From Trichoplax adhaerens (lineage: Eukaryota; Placozoa; Uniplacotomia; Trichoplacea; Trichoplacidae): a DNA stretch of 64,000 bases. Positions 1-10,496 of this stretch are shown piece after piece. The notes beneath the pieces are model-generated. The model did not search any database, had not been told where the DNA came from, and saw nothing but the letters and a program-made list of their open reading frames with translations. The stretch covers positions 1 through 64,000 of the forward strand of contig NW_002060956.1 of assembly GCF_000150275.1 (NCBI RefSeq), given 5' to 3'. The position numbers and the translations under genes are program-made. The stretch's first letter is position 1, and each line of letters begins with the position of its first letter.

Positions 1-858
1 TATAGATCTATTGGACTGAAATAGTTCTCGATATAAATCTAAGGTATCTAAGATGACAATAATGCTAAGTTCCATCTTAGGAGTATAACACTTGTAAACA
101 GCCTTTTACGTTGGAGTCTTCGCCTACTGTTTATCTTTAAGATTGAATGTAAGTAGTTACTTAGTTTGATATCTGTTTTTGACTTCAAGTAATCTCATAA
201 ATAAACGGTATGGCTCAATTTGCGAACTGAAAAACTAGGCGATATACGGAGATACACTGCTTTCGATCATGAACTGTAACTATGTATTGGGGATTCAGAA
301 TACAGTCCTACAATACGTACAATGGTTTCTTAAATTTAAATAAGGTAATCATCATCTACCATGACTACAAGTAATTCAACGGAATCTAAATTTAGGTTTA
401 ACTGCTATCGATTCAAACATGCTTTTAAGTATTACTTAAATTGGGTCATCTTACGTAACAGAATGTAATGTATAATTATTTCGATCTTTAACATACTGGT
501 AATCCAATCCTAAAGTAGATTACTCTCGAATATAAACGGTCATTAGCATTGATTTGACAGTAAATGCCATTTCATGATCAAAATCACGGAAATGTTAATA
601 AATATCTATCACTATTGACATCTATTTTAATTAGTATGAGTAAAAGCTGATTTTTATAGCCACCCTAAGACCGCGTACGGTCATCAACTTGATTCATTGA
701 TATTTATAATGATTATCGTTATCTCCTTGATTAGATTAATAGCTATTACTACACTGAGATAATTAGAAATCATACATAATCAAACTGATTAGATTTTTCA
801 GAATATTTGATGTAGTATTTCAAGTATTTTAACATTTTTTAAGAATAATATTACTAAC
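1..858. other. intron 2 of gene 0, no exon seen
   Basis: AT-rich non-coding sequence downstream (minus strand) of the second signal-peptide exon of gene 0. The matching intron in the three complete paralogs is about 0.9-1.4 kb long, so the lectin exon of gene 0 is expected just beyond the left edge. I see no CTLD codons, RNA gene or repeat here. Confidence 0.55.
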
Positions 859-2191
859 CTTGACCATTCATAGCGGTCGAATTTAAAATAGTTAATATTA
901 GACACAGAATCTGAAATGAATAAAAAAGTCATCATGAATTTCCCTCATGGAAAAATTGCTACCAATTATAATTATTAATTATGCAGTCTACATACTTAAT
1001 ATTATTAATAGATTTGAAATCGGATAGCATGGATATTAAGGAACTGATTTAAAAACTAATCACAGTAATCAGATTCATGTTAAAGTAAACTAATCGGTTG
1101 GAAATTGTGCAATTTTAAGATAGAGGGAATATTTTACTTCGTTGATCATCGAGTTTTTGTTGGTTAGGATTACGTAAAATTAGTTGAAAAAAGTTAATAT
1201 AATTATTATCGTCAAAGTGTCAATTGTCATTATTTCATCTATGAACATCTATGATTCCATTAAGGCTCTATTTAGATAAAATTTATTTACTATTTTTGCT
1301 ATTTTGCATTCTACTGTAAAATAATGTTTGTCAGCATGTAGATAACAGTAGTTACATCAAAATATCACTAAACGAATAAAAACTGAGAATTATGTAAAGG
1401 CATAACGGCTAAACACACATAACATATAAAACTAAATTCCTTGTCAGACTTCAAAATTAAATATTATTCAATTGGAAAATACTTTTTAATTAGAATACTA
1501 ATTATCAATCTAAGTACTATCACGACAGGTATAAAATCAATATGTATAAAATATTTATATACACGTCATAGATTCTTTGTGTGGAAAATATCCGAATAGA
1601 ACTCAATTTTACAAGTACAGGTTATAGTATTTTTTGATGAAAAGCATCAAAATTTAGGAGTAACTGAAATTGATCCGATTTCCATAGATCAGTCTATATC
1701 TACGATGCATTCTACTTCATTTCCAACATTCTAATGAGTTATCGCCATCAATTGCGACCGAGGATATTATCAGAATTAGCAGCCATTACATATGCGATAA
1801 CTTGCATATGAGTTTAACATATACATACTCGTTTACATATTATACACACTTTCAATAAAAGCGGTCCAAGTTGATGTAAGAGTAAATGAATATTTAAATA
1901 TTATTCTGATTATTTCTGTAGTATATGGTGTAAACTGCTTGATATGAGTTACCGAAAATAACATCCATCAATAATGACCTTGCATAGTAGCATAAACATA
2001 CAGAACAATAATCTATCAACGCGCACACTTTATGACATTGAATTATATCAGAGTGAAAGAAGTAGATAGAAACAAATAATATTATATTAGCATTCGCGAT
2101 CAGTCTATCCTTTCTCAAGCTTTCAAAAAAGATACAATATCATATGAAGCAATATAACTATAATTACCAAAATAATTTTAGCCAGGTCCAT
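859..2191 (-). CDS. 5' end of a C-type-lectin adhesion GPCR (gene 0, cut by window edge)
   Basis: Two small exons match the signal-peptide exons of the other three receptors. Exon 1 is 2168-2191 (24 nt, ATG then MDLAKIIL, donor gtaatt). Exon 2 is 859-910 (52 nt, begins ILCLILTIL and ends in Gly-Gln plus one base, donor gttagt). Together they make a hydrophobic leader of about 25 residues. Intron 1 is phase 0 and exon 2 ends in phase 1, as in genes 1-3, so the next exon should be the CTLD-stalk exon outside the window. Exon 2 is five codons longer than its paralogs. The sequence around the start is clearly similar to that of gene 1 near 22 kb, including the bases upstream of the ATG, which I treat as 5' untranslated. 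The two exons are too short to show whether gene 0 is intact. Confidence 0.6.
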
Positions 2192-4201
2192 CAGCCAGAG
2201 TAGAAATGAAATTGTTACGATAGCAGATGCGTATGTAAAGACAGCAACGATATACACTTATGAGAATAACACATTAACTCACTCACAACTAAATAAAATT
2301 TACAATGTTCTAAAGTAATTAGTGATGTTACTTTTATTTCAATTACTAATTGTTTCTTTCGTATCTGCTGCACCAGTGGTAATGCTATATTGAATTAATA
2401 TTTATCTTAAAATACGGAAATTGACCAAGTCTATGCACAATATATTAAAACACAATAAATGTCTGGAAAATTACATAACATAGCTCTCCAAGAAATGCTA
2501 GTTCATGTCTTTATAGAAGCTGAGAGAACTATTATGAAGGAAATAAATGTTCGTGTTATGCGTTAATGTTATAAACTAAGATTATTATGTAAATTATCAC
2601 CTGCGTCAAAATAATAATTAGAATTTTTATTTTTTAATTGTCTTGATATATTTGATACAATGAAGATAAACAGTAAATATTAACGTATTGTATATTGTTA
2701 CTATTAGTTTTCACAAAAATTACTTTTTCCTCTGTATATTTACTACCTTACTATCAATCTTTCGCATTAACTGATATGCCCTCTGCTGTACGTATTGTAG
2801 ATTTAGATTTTGCGATAGCGCATAATTTTTAATGAAGTAAAATCAAATGTATTTCTCATTGTAAGTCTTTATCTTTTTTGGTGTGTTCTAAAGTACCAGT
2901 ATACACTGCTAGTAAGAATAAATGAACATCTGATGATATGATCCGTTTAGTCTTTATAAGAAGATACTATGCGGTTCTATTTCTCTCTATTAGAAAAGCC
3001 GGTAAGAATAATCTCATTATGCGTTAAACCTATTGCAAAAATGGAAATTATACGTCACAACACCACAAAATAGTAAAGCAGTTGATATCCAACATATTTA
3101 ATGAGCAAAAATTAAGACTAAATTTAGAAACAAATTCGCAACTGATTACAATTTATAGCATCAATTACATCAATTAGAATATAAAGCTAACAATAGTAGA
3201 TGAAAAAAGAAAAGCTGCGATGAACAGTAGAACAATTACAGTTAATCAGATCAAGTTTGAATGTAATCATTACATGGAAACTTTTGCATAACTCAACATA
3301 ATACGGTAGTAATTTCTGTACCCATTATCGATTCAATATTCTAATGACCATTTTAAAGCGAAACAATTTGGTAATCTTACTGGTAAATTCAACTATCTAG
3401 CTTTCCAGTGTGATTTCTGATTCAATACAGTAGGATTCCAGTATTTAAGGTAACAAGTAGATCCAATTTTAGAGGTCATATTACCATTTAATTAACCAAT
3501 TAATCAAGATAACAACATCAAGAACATGGACAGATCATGATAAGCATGTCAATTTTGATCAGTAAAATTCGCTATTCGTTTAATCGACAAAATATTATTT
3601 AATGTTCTGCAGTTCTTTGTGTCTGTTTAATGTTGGTTTGTTTATTGTCTAATATTTCACTAGCGAAGTGATTATTAGTCGTCAGACATAGCGTGAATTG
3701 ATTTTACTACTGAATTAACTTTGATTTAAATTAAATTTATATATAGGTTACTTAACTGATATTCTATAGATAATTATAATCATATGATGTAGACCAACCA
3801 ACAACTAATCATCATTTGACTAGTTTTAACTGATGTAAGCGGATCGTTTTGTGATCTCAGTTACTGTAGGATGGTATAATTTCAGTCTATAATTTATGTG
3901 ATAGAATATATATGATACCATTTTTAAAATAAAAATTGCTTTGTAAATGCTTCCAGTGACCTTACCGTATATATGCGAATTTTAGTCACTGTACAATCCA
4001 TCTTGGTTAATTAATTAACAAAAGATTGATGACATGTGTGCACACAGTCTCACTGTATTTAAATAAGAAACAATGAAAAAATGTGACTAATGAGCCAATA
4101 TAGCATATCAAATGTTCAATTCCGAATATAGATTTATAAACACTGTCTAGATTCTCAATGAGTTGAACTAGCAGAAATGGATATAATTAGCAGTTAGTAA
4201 G
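2192..4201. other. intergenic sequence upstream of gene 0
   Basis: About 2 kb of AT-rich DNA with no convincing exon, RNA gene or LTR. It should hold the promoter of gene 0, but I cannot point to a core promoter element. Confidence 0.5.
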
Positions 4202-4676
4202 AGTACAGGATTATATAGTACTGTCACGGTACGAACTACCGTGAAGAAATAGCTATCTAAATTAGGTTAATATAATATAGCGATATTATATTACAACTAG
4301 TTACTTACAATAGGAATTACTCTAATTATAAATGTGTTACAGTAAATTTATTGCTGTGCTGTAATGTGTACTGAAATGATTCTGTGAATGGACATATTGT
4401 AGTCCGACTGTGAAAAACTAGTTAGTAGATGTTCTCACCCAAGTATTTTCATAAGATGACTTGTGAATGTTAGCTGCTGTAGAAGGGTATATAAACCCGT
4501 CAGATAGTTGAATAAAGCAGTTCTCAATTGTATAGTTGTTTTAACGTAGAATCAAAGGCGTCTAAATTCTTGTAAGTAGGGATACTGAATCCTGGAGACT
4601 ATAGTAATTTAGAGATTTGTTTTACGTTATCCTTGTCACGAAGCTGGTTTGTGACAAGTACAGGATTATATAATAC
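4202..4676. repeat. 20-bp direct repeats flanking LTR A copy 1
   Basis: The 20 bases at 4202-4221 (starting agtacaggattatat) recur with one mismatch at 4657-4676, on either side of LTR A copy 1. This is longer than the 5-bp target duplication of the element. It suggests that the target was already a short tandem repeat of a 15-bp unit when the LTR landed. Confidence 0.7.
4222..4656 (+). mobile_element. solo LTR, family A copy 1
   Basis: 435-bp element starting tgtcac and ending gtgaca, flanked by the exact 5-bp target duplication agtac (4217-4221 and 4657-4661). On the plus strand it has a TATA box (tatataaa, 4488-4495) followed by AATAAA at 4511-4516, the usual U3-R layout of an LTR. The same sequence occurs inverted at 44760-45194 and 63303-63738. 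No internal gag-pol adjoins it, so this is a solo LTR left by LTR-LTR recombination. Confidence 0.9.
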
Positions 4677-5304
4677 TGTCACAAAACAGCTTTGCAACAA
4701 GATAACGTAATGTACGATCAATAATTCAATTCCTTGAACCACGCATCAAGGAACGATATCTGCACTATCAGAAACACTTTTGCTCTACTAGCAGACTACA
4801 CAAAGACTTAAACGCCTCGTATTTTACGTTAAACTAAGTTTGAGAATTCACTTTATTACACGATATACTGCATTTATATACCATTCCTCAATAGTTCATG
4901 AGTCATAGTTAATACAATTAACATTAGAATCATTTACTGAATTAGATATTAATTTTAGCTACTGCTCCCTTAATGCAGACAACAGTATTTACGAACATAG
5001 ACATGTAATGACTAATACAGAATAGTCAGATTATGATATGTCCTATCACGGAACATTTCCATGATAATTTACAATCTATCATAAGTAAATTACGATCACA
5101 ATGATTCGAATTGTAAGTAGATGATTTGCATTCCCTATTATAACTATTAATTTCAGTATGTGTATAAATGTCACTGTCATTAAAAGTCAGTGCTATATCA
5201 AAATACAGTATATCCAAATTAGAAGTTAACTAAATAAGGATAGGCTAACAGAATTATCCTAACATAGATATTTCTACTCTAATACAGTATATAACACTGT
5301 AATA
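4677..5304 (-). mobile_element. solo LTR, family B copy 1
   Basis: 628-bp element starting tgtcacaaaacag and ending tgtaata (a CA end mutated to TA), flanked by aatac on both sides (4672-4676 and 5305-5309). It is similar to the LTR at 25173-25663, which lacks an internal block of about 140 bp. TATA and AATAAA signals read on the minus strand, so this LTR lies tail-to-tail with family A copy 1, only 20 bp away. Its first 40 bases also resemble the family A terminus, so the families are related. Confidence 0.85.
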
Positions 5305-5309
5305 AATAC

Positions 5310-5929
5310 TGTGTAAAACATATCGAATATCAAAACAGTGCAGCGACTATCTACTGCTTTCACGAAATATCTCCTTGAAAACCGCTAACGATTCCATATA
5401 ACTGTTAAATTTGTAGTCCCCACAGAGGATATGGTAATCATCTCACTTCTTGTATGAAGAAAATTTTTGAATAAATTGTCTAAGCGGAAATTGATAATAC
5501 TGTACGTATTTCAAAATATTTCTTAACGCTAATCTACGCTTCAATTTAACTCTAGGGATCATTTGTAACCTATGACATGTGTTATGTCATAGTAGAGATT
5601 TTGACTTTTCTATATATAGATAATTCATGCTTATTACTTATTTGGTTCTAATATATTACCACACCTGAGAATATAATTTTCATCTGTAACAATTTCAATT
5701 AGCATTGCGAAGCAAATGGTTCAATTCTTTATAACTATGTGTATGCCTACTCATACCTCTTGTACCGCAAATAAGCAAGGCCACTACATGTTATAAAATA
5801 CACTTTCTAGCAATAGACAATAGTAATGTAGAAAATAACGTTGAAATTGAAGTTTGCTATTCAGGATTAAAGCCATATAATGGTCCCAAGTTGTTATTAC
5901 GTCTTCAAGTAACATGAAAATAACATTAA
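5310..5929. other. intergenic, nothing recognised
   Basis: AT-rich sequence between LTR B copy 1 and the receptor pseudogene. I see no exon, repeat or RNA signal. Confidence 0.5.
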
Positions 5930-8786
5930 TTAATGATGATAATATTCACTTCTTTTATGGTTGGCTGACGTAATTGATTAATCGCAAGCCGAAGCTAAGG
6001 TAGAACCACTATTTTGGGGATGAATAAGGTATTTAAAGTAATGATAGGCGTATTTTAAGAAAAATGTTAACAAATCAGTTATAATTATCAGGGTAACGGG
6101 GTAAGTATCAAATAAACGCTGATAGTTTGTAGAAAGCATTATGCAACTAATTCATATAGTCCTAGAAAACTTCAATATATGCTATACAATTGATCTTACG
6201 GTACTAACCAAATGGCTGCTCTAACAAACTCGTTAGATGAATGCAGTTCTGATCAAATGCATTAGTTTGGATTGAGAAAGGAAAAATATGATTTAATAAA
6301 TTATTAGCAAGGGTCGCTCATAAATTATGAATTCACTAAATATTCGAGGTATTTATTGACCAATATTATAAAGCAGTAATTGATGCCACTACAAGGCTAT
6401 CATTTTAAATCATTAATAAACCATTCTCAAGGGAATGAGTATAACTAATTGAGATTATGTGGTATCTTATTTAAATTGATCGGATCTTGTGTAATATCTC
6501 CATTGTCGTACGGCAAATTCTCCAAAGAAGCTAAAATAAGTTGTATTTTAATACTACGAGTTGAATGCACATTTTTATTCTATGAATAAATTTAGAGAAT
6601 GGATAAAGAGTTCAAATTATGTGCATGAAATCTTACGTAAAGTTACTGTATGCTATACATTGATAATAGCTTCTAGATTTAAATTATTTAATATAAAATA
6701 TCAATGATTCAATAGTCAAACAAATAATTAATTACAGATTTGAAACTTTATATAAAGCCAGCTATCTTAGAAACCTATAATACATGGGAATGGCAAATAG
6801 TACTCGTATATCTCTGCTAGGTTCTCCATCAGATTAGTTTTGAAGTATCATTGTACTGAGTTTCAATCTTTCTCGACTGTAACCTTACACCTAAAATCAG
6901 TTAAATTAGATATGATATAAATTAATGTTGCTAACAACCATCTATGTATATTGCTATAGCAGATATCGCACTATGATTATTTAGCACGATTACACTCAGT
7001 ATGTTGCTAAGTTATTAATGAATACTTTTGAAGCTTAATATATTTTTCCGTGTAATAATAATTCTAAAATCAGTCATCGAAAACTCACATCGCGATCTCG
7101 AAAGTAGTGAACGTAAAAAATTAACAAGCTCTTTATATGAAAACAACCCAAAATATTATCATTAGTGTCAACCAAATATTATAGAACCTGATACCCTTCC
7201 TTTTGGATAAGCTAGAAATAAAATTACACTTGATACAGTATCGGAATGAAAATTTGCCAGTGGGTAATTCAATAATGTAAACATATAAGCAAAGGCGATA
7301 TTATCTGTCGTGTGCTATACGATACCAATTAGCCAAGATATACCAAAAAGAAAAATTAATGAAGTAACAGCTCTGATTTCAACTTTGCAAGAGAAGAATA
7401 TACTTTGATTAAATTATATGCTGAATGCTACTATGCTACACGCAAAGTGCTTTAATTGTCGTAATTGCGATAAAAATTGCGAAACTGTTCTAATTTAGTA
7501 CCTATCAATATCATGGATGTCTCGGCAATTGAATTGTAAAAACAATTCTTTACTATACTTGACCTGTTGAATTTCAGATTTTGAGACCACAGCCGTAATA
7601 GAGAAAAAAGAATTTTATAGCAAAAATCGTAACACCAAGGTTACACTAAGAAATTTCTTAGAGAAAGATATTAAAACATTACGAATCGCTAAAGATATTA
7701 TAATAAATTCAAGTTTATTTTTATACTATACTATTAAGTTAGGTATTTAAAAGAATCAATTTTAATACCAATCTGATATTGGTACAGATTAAAGAATCAT
7801 AAACGGTTACGAAAATACATTCTCTATACAAGAATATCTGAGTATTGATATCCTTTATCATAAATAGCGCAGTAATTACTCAAGAGAAGCATTCAATATT
7901 GATTAATTATTAGTTCAACAAAATGGTGCAGTAAAGGGATATTTTAGTTATGATACGTAGATATTGTTGGGATATAGTAATTAATTATATTAGATCTGAC
8001 TATCTATTCAATTCATTAGTCAGGAAATAGAAGTTACCAACGAGTAACTAAACAATAACTAAATCAATAGGGATATCTTACCAACAAGTAACCAGATCAG
8101 TCTTCGCCAACTCTCCTCCTCGTACTTAGCTCTCACAGCCTTAAATACTGTCTCTTTTATGCACTCATATTTAGTACAAGTTACCAAGTTTAGATAATTA
8201 TACTAAATCGGGAGTCATATCTAAATCTTGATATTAAATACTAAAAGCTTGCTTTAAATGAGCAGCTTGTGTTACAACCGTACGCGGTAATTTGCCGTTT
8301 GTATCTCATTAGTTAGTTATCAACTCTTTTAACCCCTTGGCTGCGTAGTCAGGAAGTATGTTTGCATCCATTACAAGGCTATTGGATTCAAACGACGAAC
8401 GACCAAAATATGAAAATTGTATATTTTCAGCTGCATGTCGCCAACTTCTAACGAACAAATATAGATGGTCGTTCAGTTACAGGTTTTGCATAGAAAGGTA
8501 CCACTTAGTCATTGCATTAGCAGTAAACATAATAACATGAACATAACAGAAATCATCAGATTCATCTTACCACAAGAATTAGAAATGATTGGGCCAGCAA
8601 AATGCTATATTAGAGGACTTGCATTCCAATTCAACAACTTTCGCAATCATGGTTGTCATTCATAGCGAGTAACCGAAATAGAAATATATCACATACGCAT
8701 ATTCGTATCTGGAACATACTATTTTGGGTTGCGATATGCATCTATTCCAATATACTCTGATATGGCGTCTACTATAGCTAAGGGTG
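5930..8786 (-). pseudogene. decayed 3' half of a C-type-lectin adhesion GPCR (helix 4 to tail)
   Basis: Each exon from helix 4 onward is present in order: helix 4 at 8720-8786 (67 nt, still open), ECL2/helix 5 at 8571-8637 (in-frame TAG), helix 5/ICL3 at 7559-7645 (87 nt instead of 86, a +1 frameshift), helix 6 at 7258-7384 (127 nt, in-frame TAG and a lost AG acceptor), helix 7 at 7089-7130 (42 nt, conserved Gly to Ser and Cys to Tyr), tail exons at 6804-6890 (TAA as second codon) and about 6460-6579 (donor lost), and a terminal tail exon from 6008 with an early TAA. Lengths match the intact paralogs, so this is a segmental gene copy with introns, not a retrocopy. Nothing upstream of helix 4 is found: gene 1's 3' end follows instead. 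The intron between 8571 and 7645 is about 590 bp longer than in gene 1, so it probably contains an unidentified insertion. Confidence 0.85.
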
Positions 8787-9665
8787 CTAATTTGAAAAGC
8801 GTTTGAAAGCCCAATTGAATATGTTGCATAAAGAATGGATTAAAATCGACAAAAAATTTGACAAGGTTAACAATAATTGCTTAATCTTAAAGGTTGTATT
8901 ATTATTTCTTAATATAAACTTGAATGCAAATAACCATAATCTACTAGTTGTTGCTATTACGTTGCTATTAGAACCACTGTTGACTGAAAACTGGATAGTA
9001 AAGGCTGCCTATATATACTGAGACTCAAAAAAAGACCGAGTTTGTAGAAGCAAAAAAATGATCTATTAGCTACCGTTGTTCATTTACTGACTCTATAACT
9101 ACTATGAATCAATAAACAAGTCAATAATGACTGATTAATTATCAGCAAGAGAACTGTTACCATTGCTTATGAGCGCACTTGCTGTCAAAGTAATACATAA
9201 TAATTTTGTAGTTACTCCTGCTACTTGTAGCATTAGCGAGATTATAACTAACTTAAAATAGCTGTTGACGTTAGTATAGGAGATCCTATATTAGGAGAGA
9301 TATCCAATCTGTTAGTAGAAGCTCCTGCTGAATGAATTAGGAAACTATAGTTACTTGCGGAGTCCTGTAAAGGAGTGAAAACGCAACCCGAACCCGATAA
9401 AACACGATCAAATTGTTGATTTTCTAACCCAAAAATGAGTGTAATCGCTATACAAATACTGTATTACCACAGGAATTCTTAACCCGAATCCACCCTCGAG
9501 TAAGGTTCAAGTCAGGTTTCGGGTTGACTTTGAAGGACCCTGGTAACTTGTAAGATGGTAGATGATGTCTTGCAAGTTGTATATAAAGTGAAATCTTTCT
9601 GTAATTTGTTAGTTCTTATCCTTTGTTAACATTATATTCCCAGCAAATTCAAATAAAAGCAATTA
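8787..9665. other. intergenic between pseudogene and gene 1
   Basis: Mostly featureless AT-rich DNA. At about 9383-9530 two arms rich in aacccga and tcgggtt face each other around a short spacer, which could be a small inverted-repeat element, but I could not define clean ends or a target duplication. Confidence 0.4.
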
Positions 9666-9757
9666 CTATACGCGGACACTTTCTTTGGATTTAAACTTTA
9701 TTACAACAGTCAATCTGCATGATATGACGAGCGCAAGCCGAAGCCAAGGCGGCAATG
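9666..9757 (-). other. second copy of the terminal tail exon downstream of gene 1
   Basis: After an AG acceptor, bases from 9757 downward repeat the terminal tail exon of the family (core codons for LASAC) about 210 bp beyond the copy at 9893-9968. Both have intact acceptors. It could be an alternative last exon of gene 1 or a relic of local duplication. The reading frame is not certain, so the end point is provisional. Confidence 0.4.
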
Positions 9758-9892
9758 CTAGCACATTCGCTGACAGTATTGAATAATACACACGGGAATA
9801 ATTTAAAAGTTAAATTTTTCTATCTAAAATAACAATTTTTTAGGACCAAATTTCAATATATTGCATAATATCTTCAAAAATGAAAATACTAT

Positions 9893-10496
9893 TCAAGGAT
9901 CAACAGGAATTGTATTTTCAGTTAATCGGTATGGTCCATGATCGCAAGTCGAAGCCAAGGTGGCAACACTAATCCTAAAATGATTAGGTAATCATCAGTA
10001 TTGTTAGATACATACTTCAGAAAATTCTCAATGTTATTTATAACTCGTAACAATCGAAACTTAAAATGAATGTCATAACTTAACGCAATTATTCTGCAGC
10101 CAAAAAATCAAAAAAAATGGCATAGCTACTTAAACTAACCTCTTTGATAGATATGTTCCTGATCAAGGTAATGATTCAAACAATAGAATTAAAAAATATA
10201 ATTTGATGAGTTAATTAAAACGAACACTTACAAATCCTGAAGTTACTAAATATTTCACAAGTGTTTATCAGCAATAATTCTACAGCATTCAGTAACAATT
10301 GCTACGCTCTTACTATTTTAAGCCTTTCATAACTACTGCATACCTAAACGAATGAATAGAGCTAAATCAGATTACCTGTTATTTTATTAAGACTAATCGG
10401 ATCTTGTGGAATAACTTCGCAGTCTTGAGATCCATTCTCTGAAGAAACTGGAAGTAAAGGTATTTTGATAACACGCCTATAACGCGTGTTTTCATC
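9893..10496 (-). CDS. gene 1 C-terminal tail exons
   Basis: Exon 10376-10496 (121 nt) encodes a basic then Ser/acidic cytoplasmic stretch and ends in phase 1 at a gtaatc donor. The terminal exon 9893-9968 has a good acceptor, and its likely frame ends ENTIPVDP-stop. That frame needs entry in phase 2, so an exon of length 1 mod 3 may lie between them. A 14-nt candidate (10232-10245, between tttag and gtaagt) does not satisfy the phase. If 10376-10496 is read through instead, the protein ends a few codons later. Which end is used is unresolved. Confidence 0.45.
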
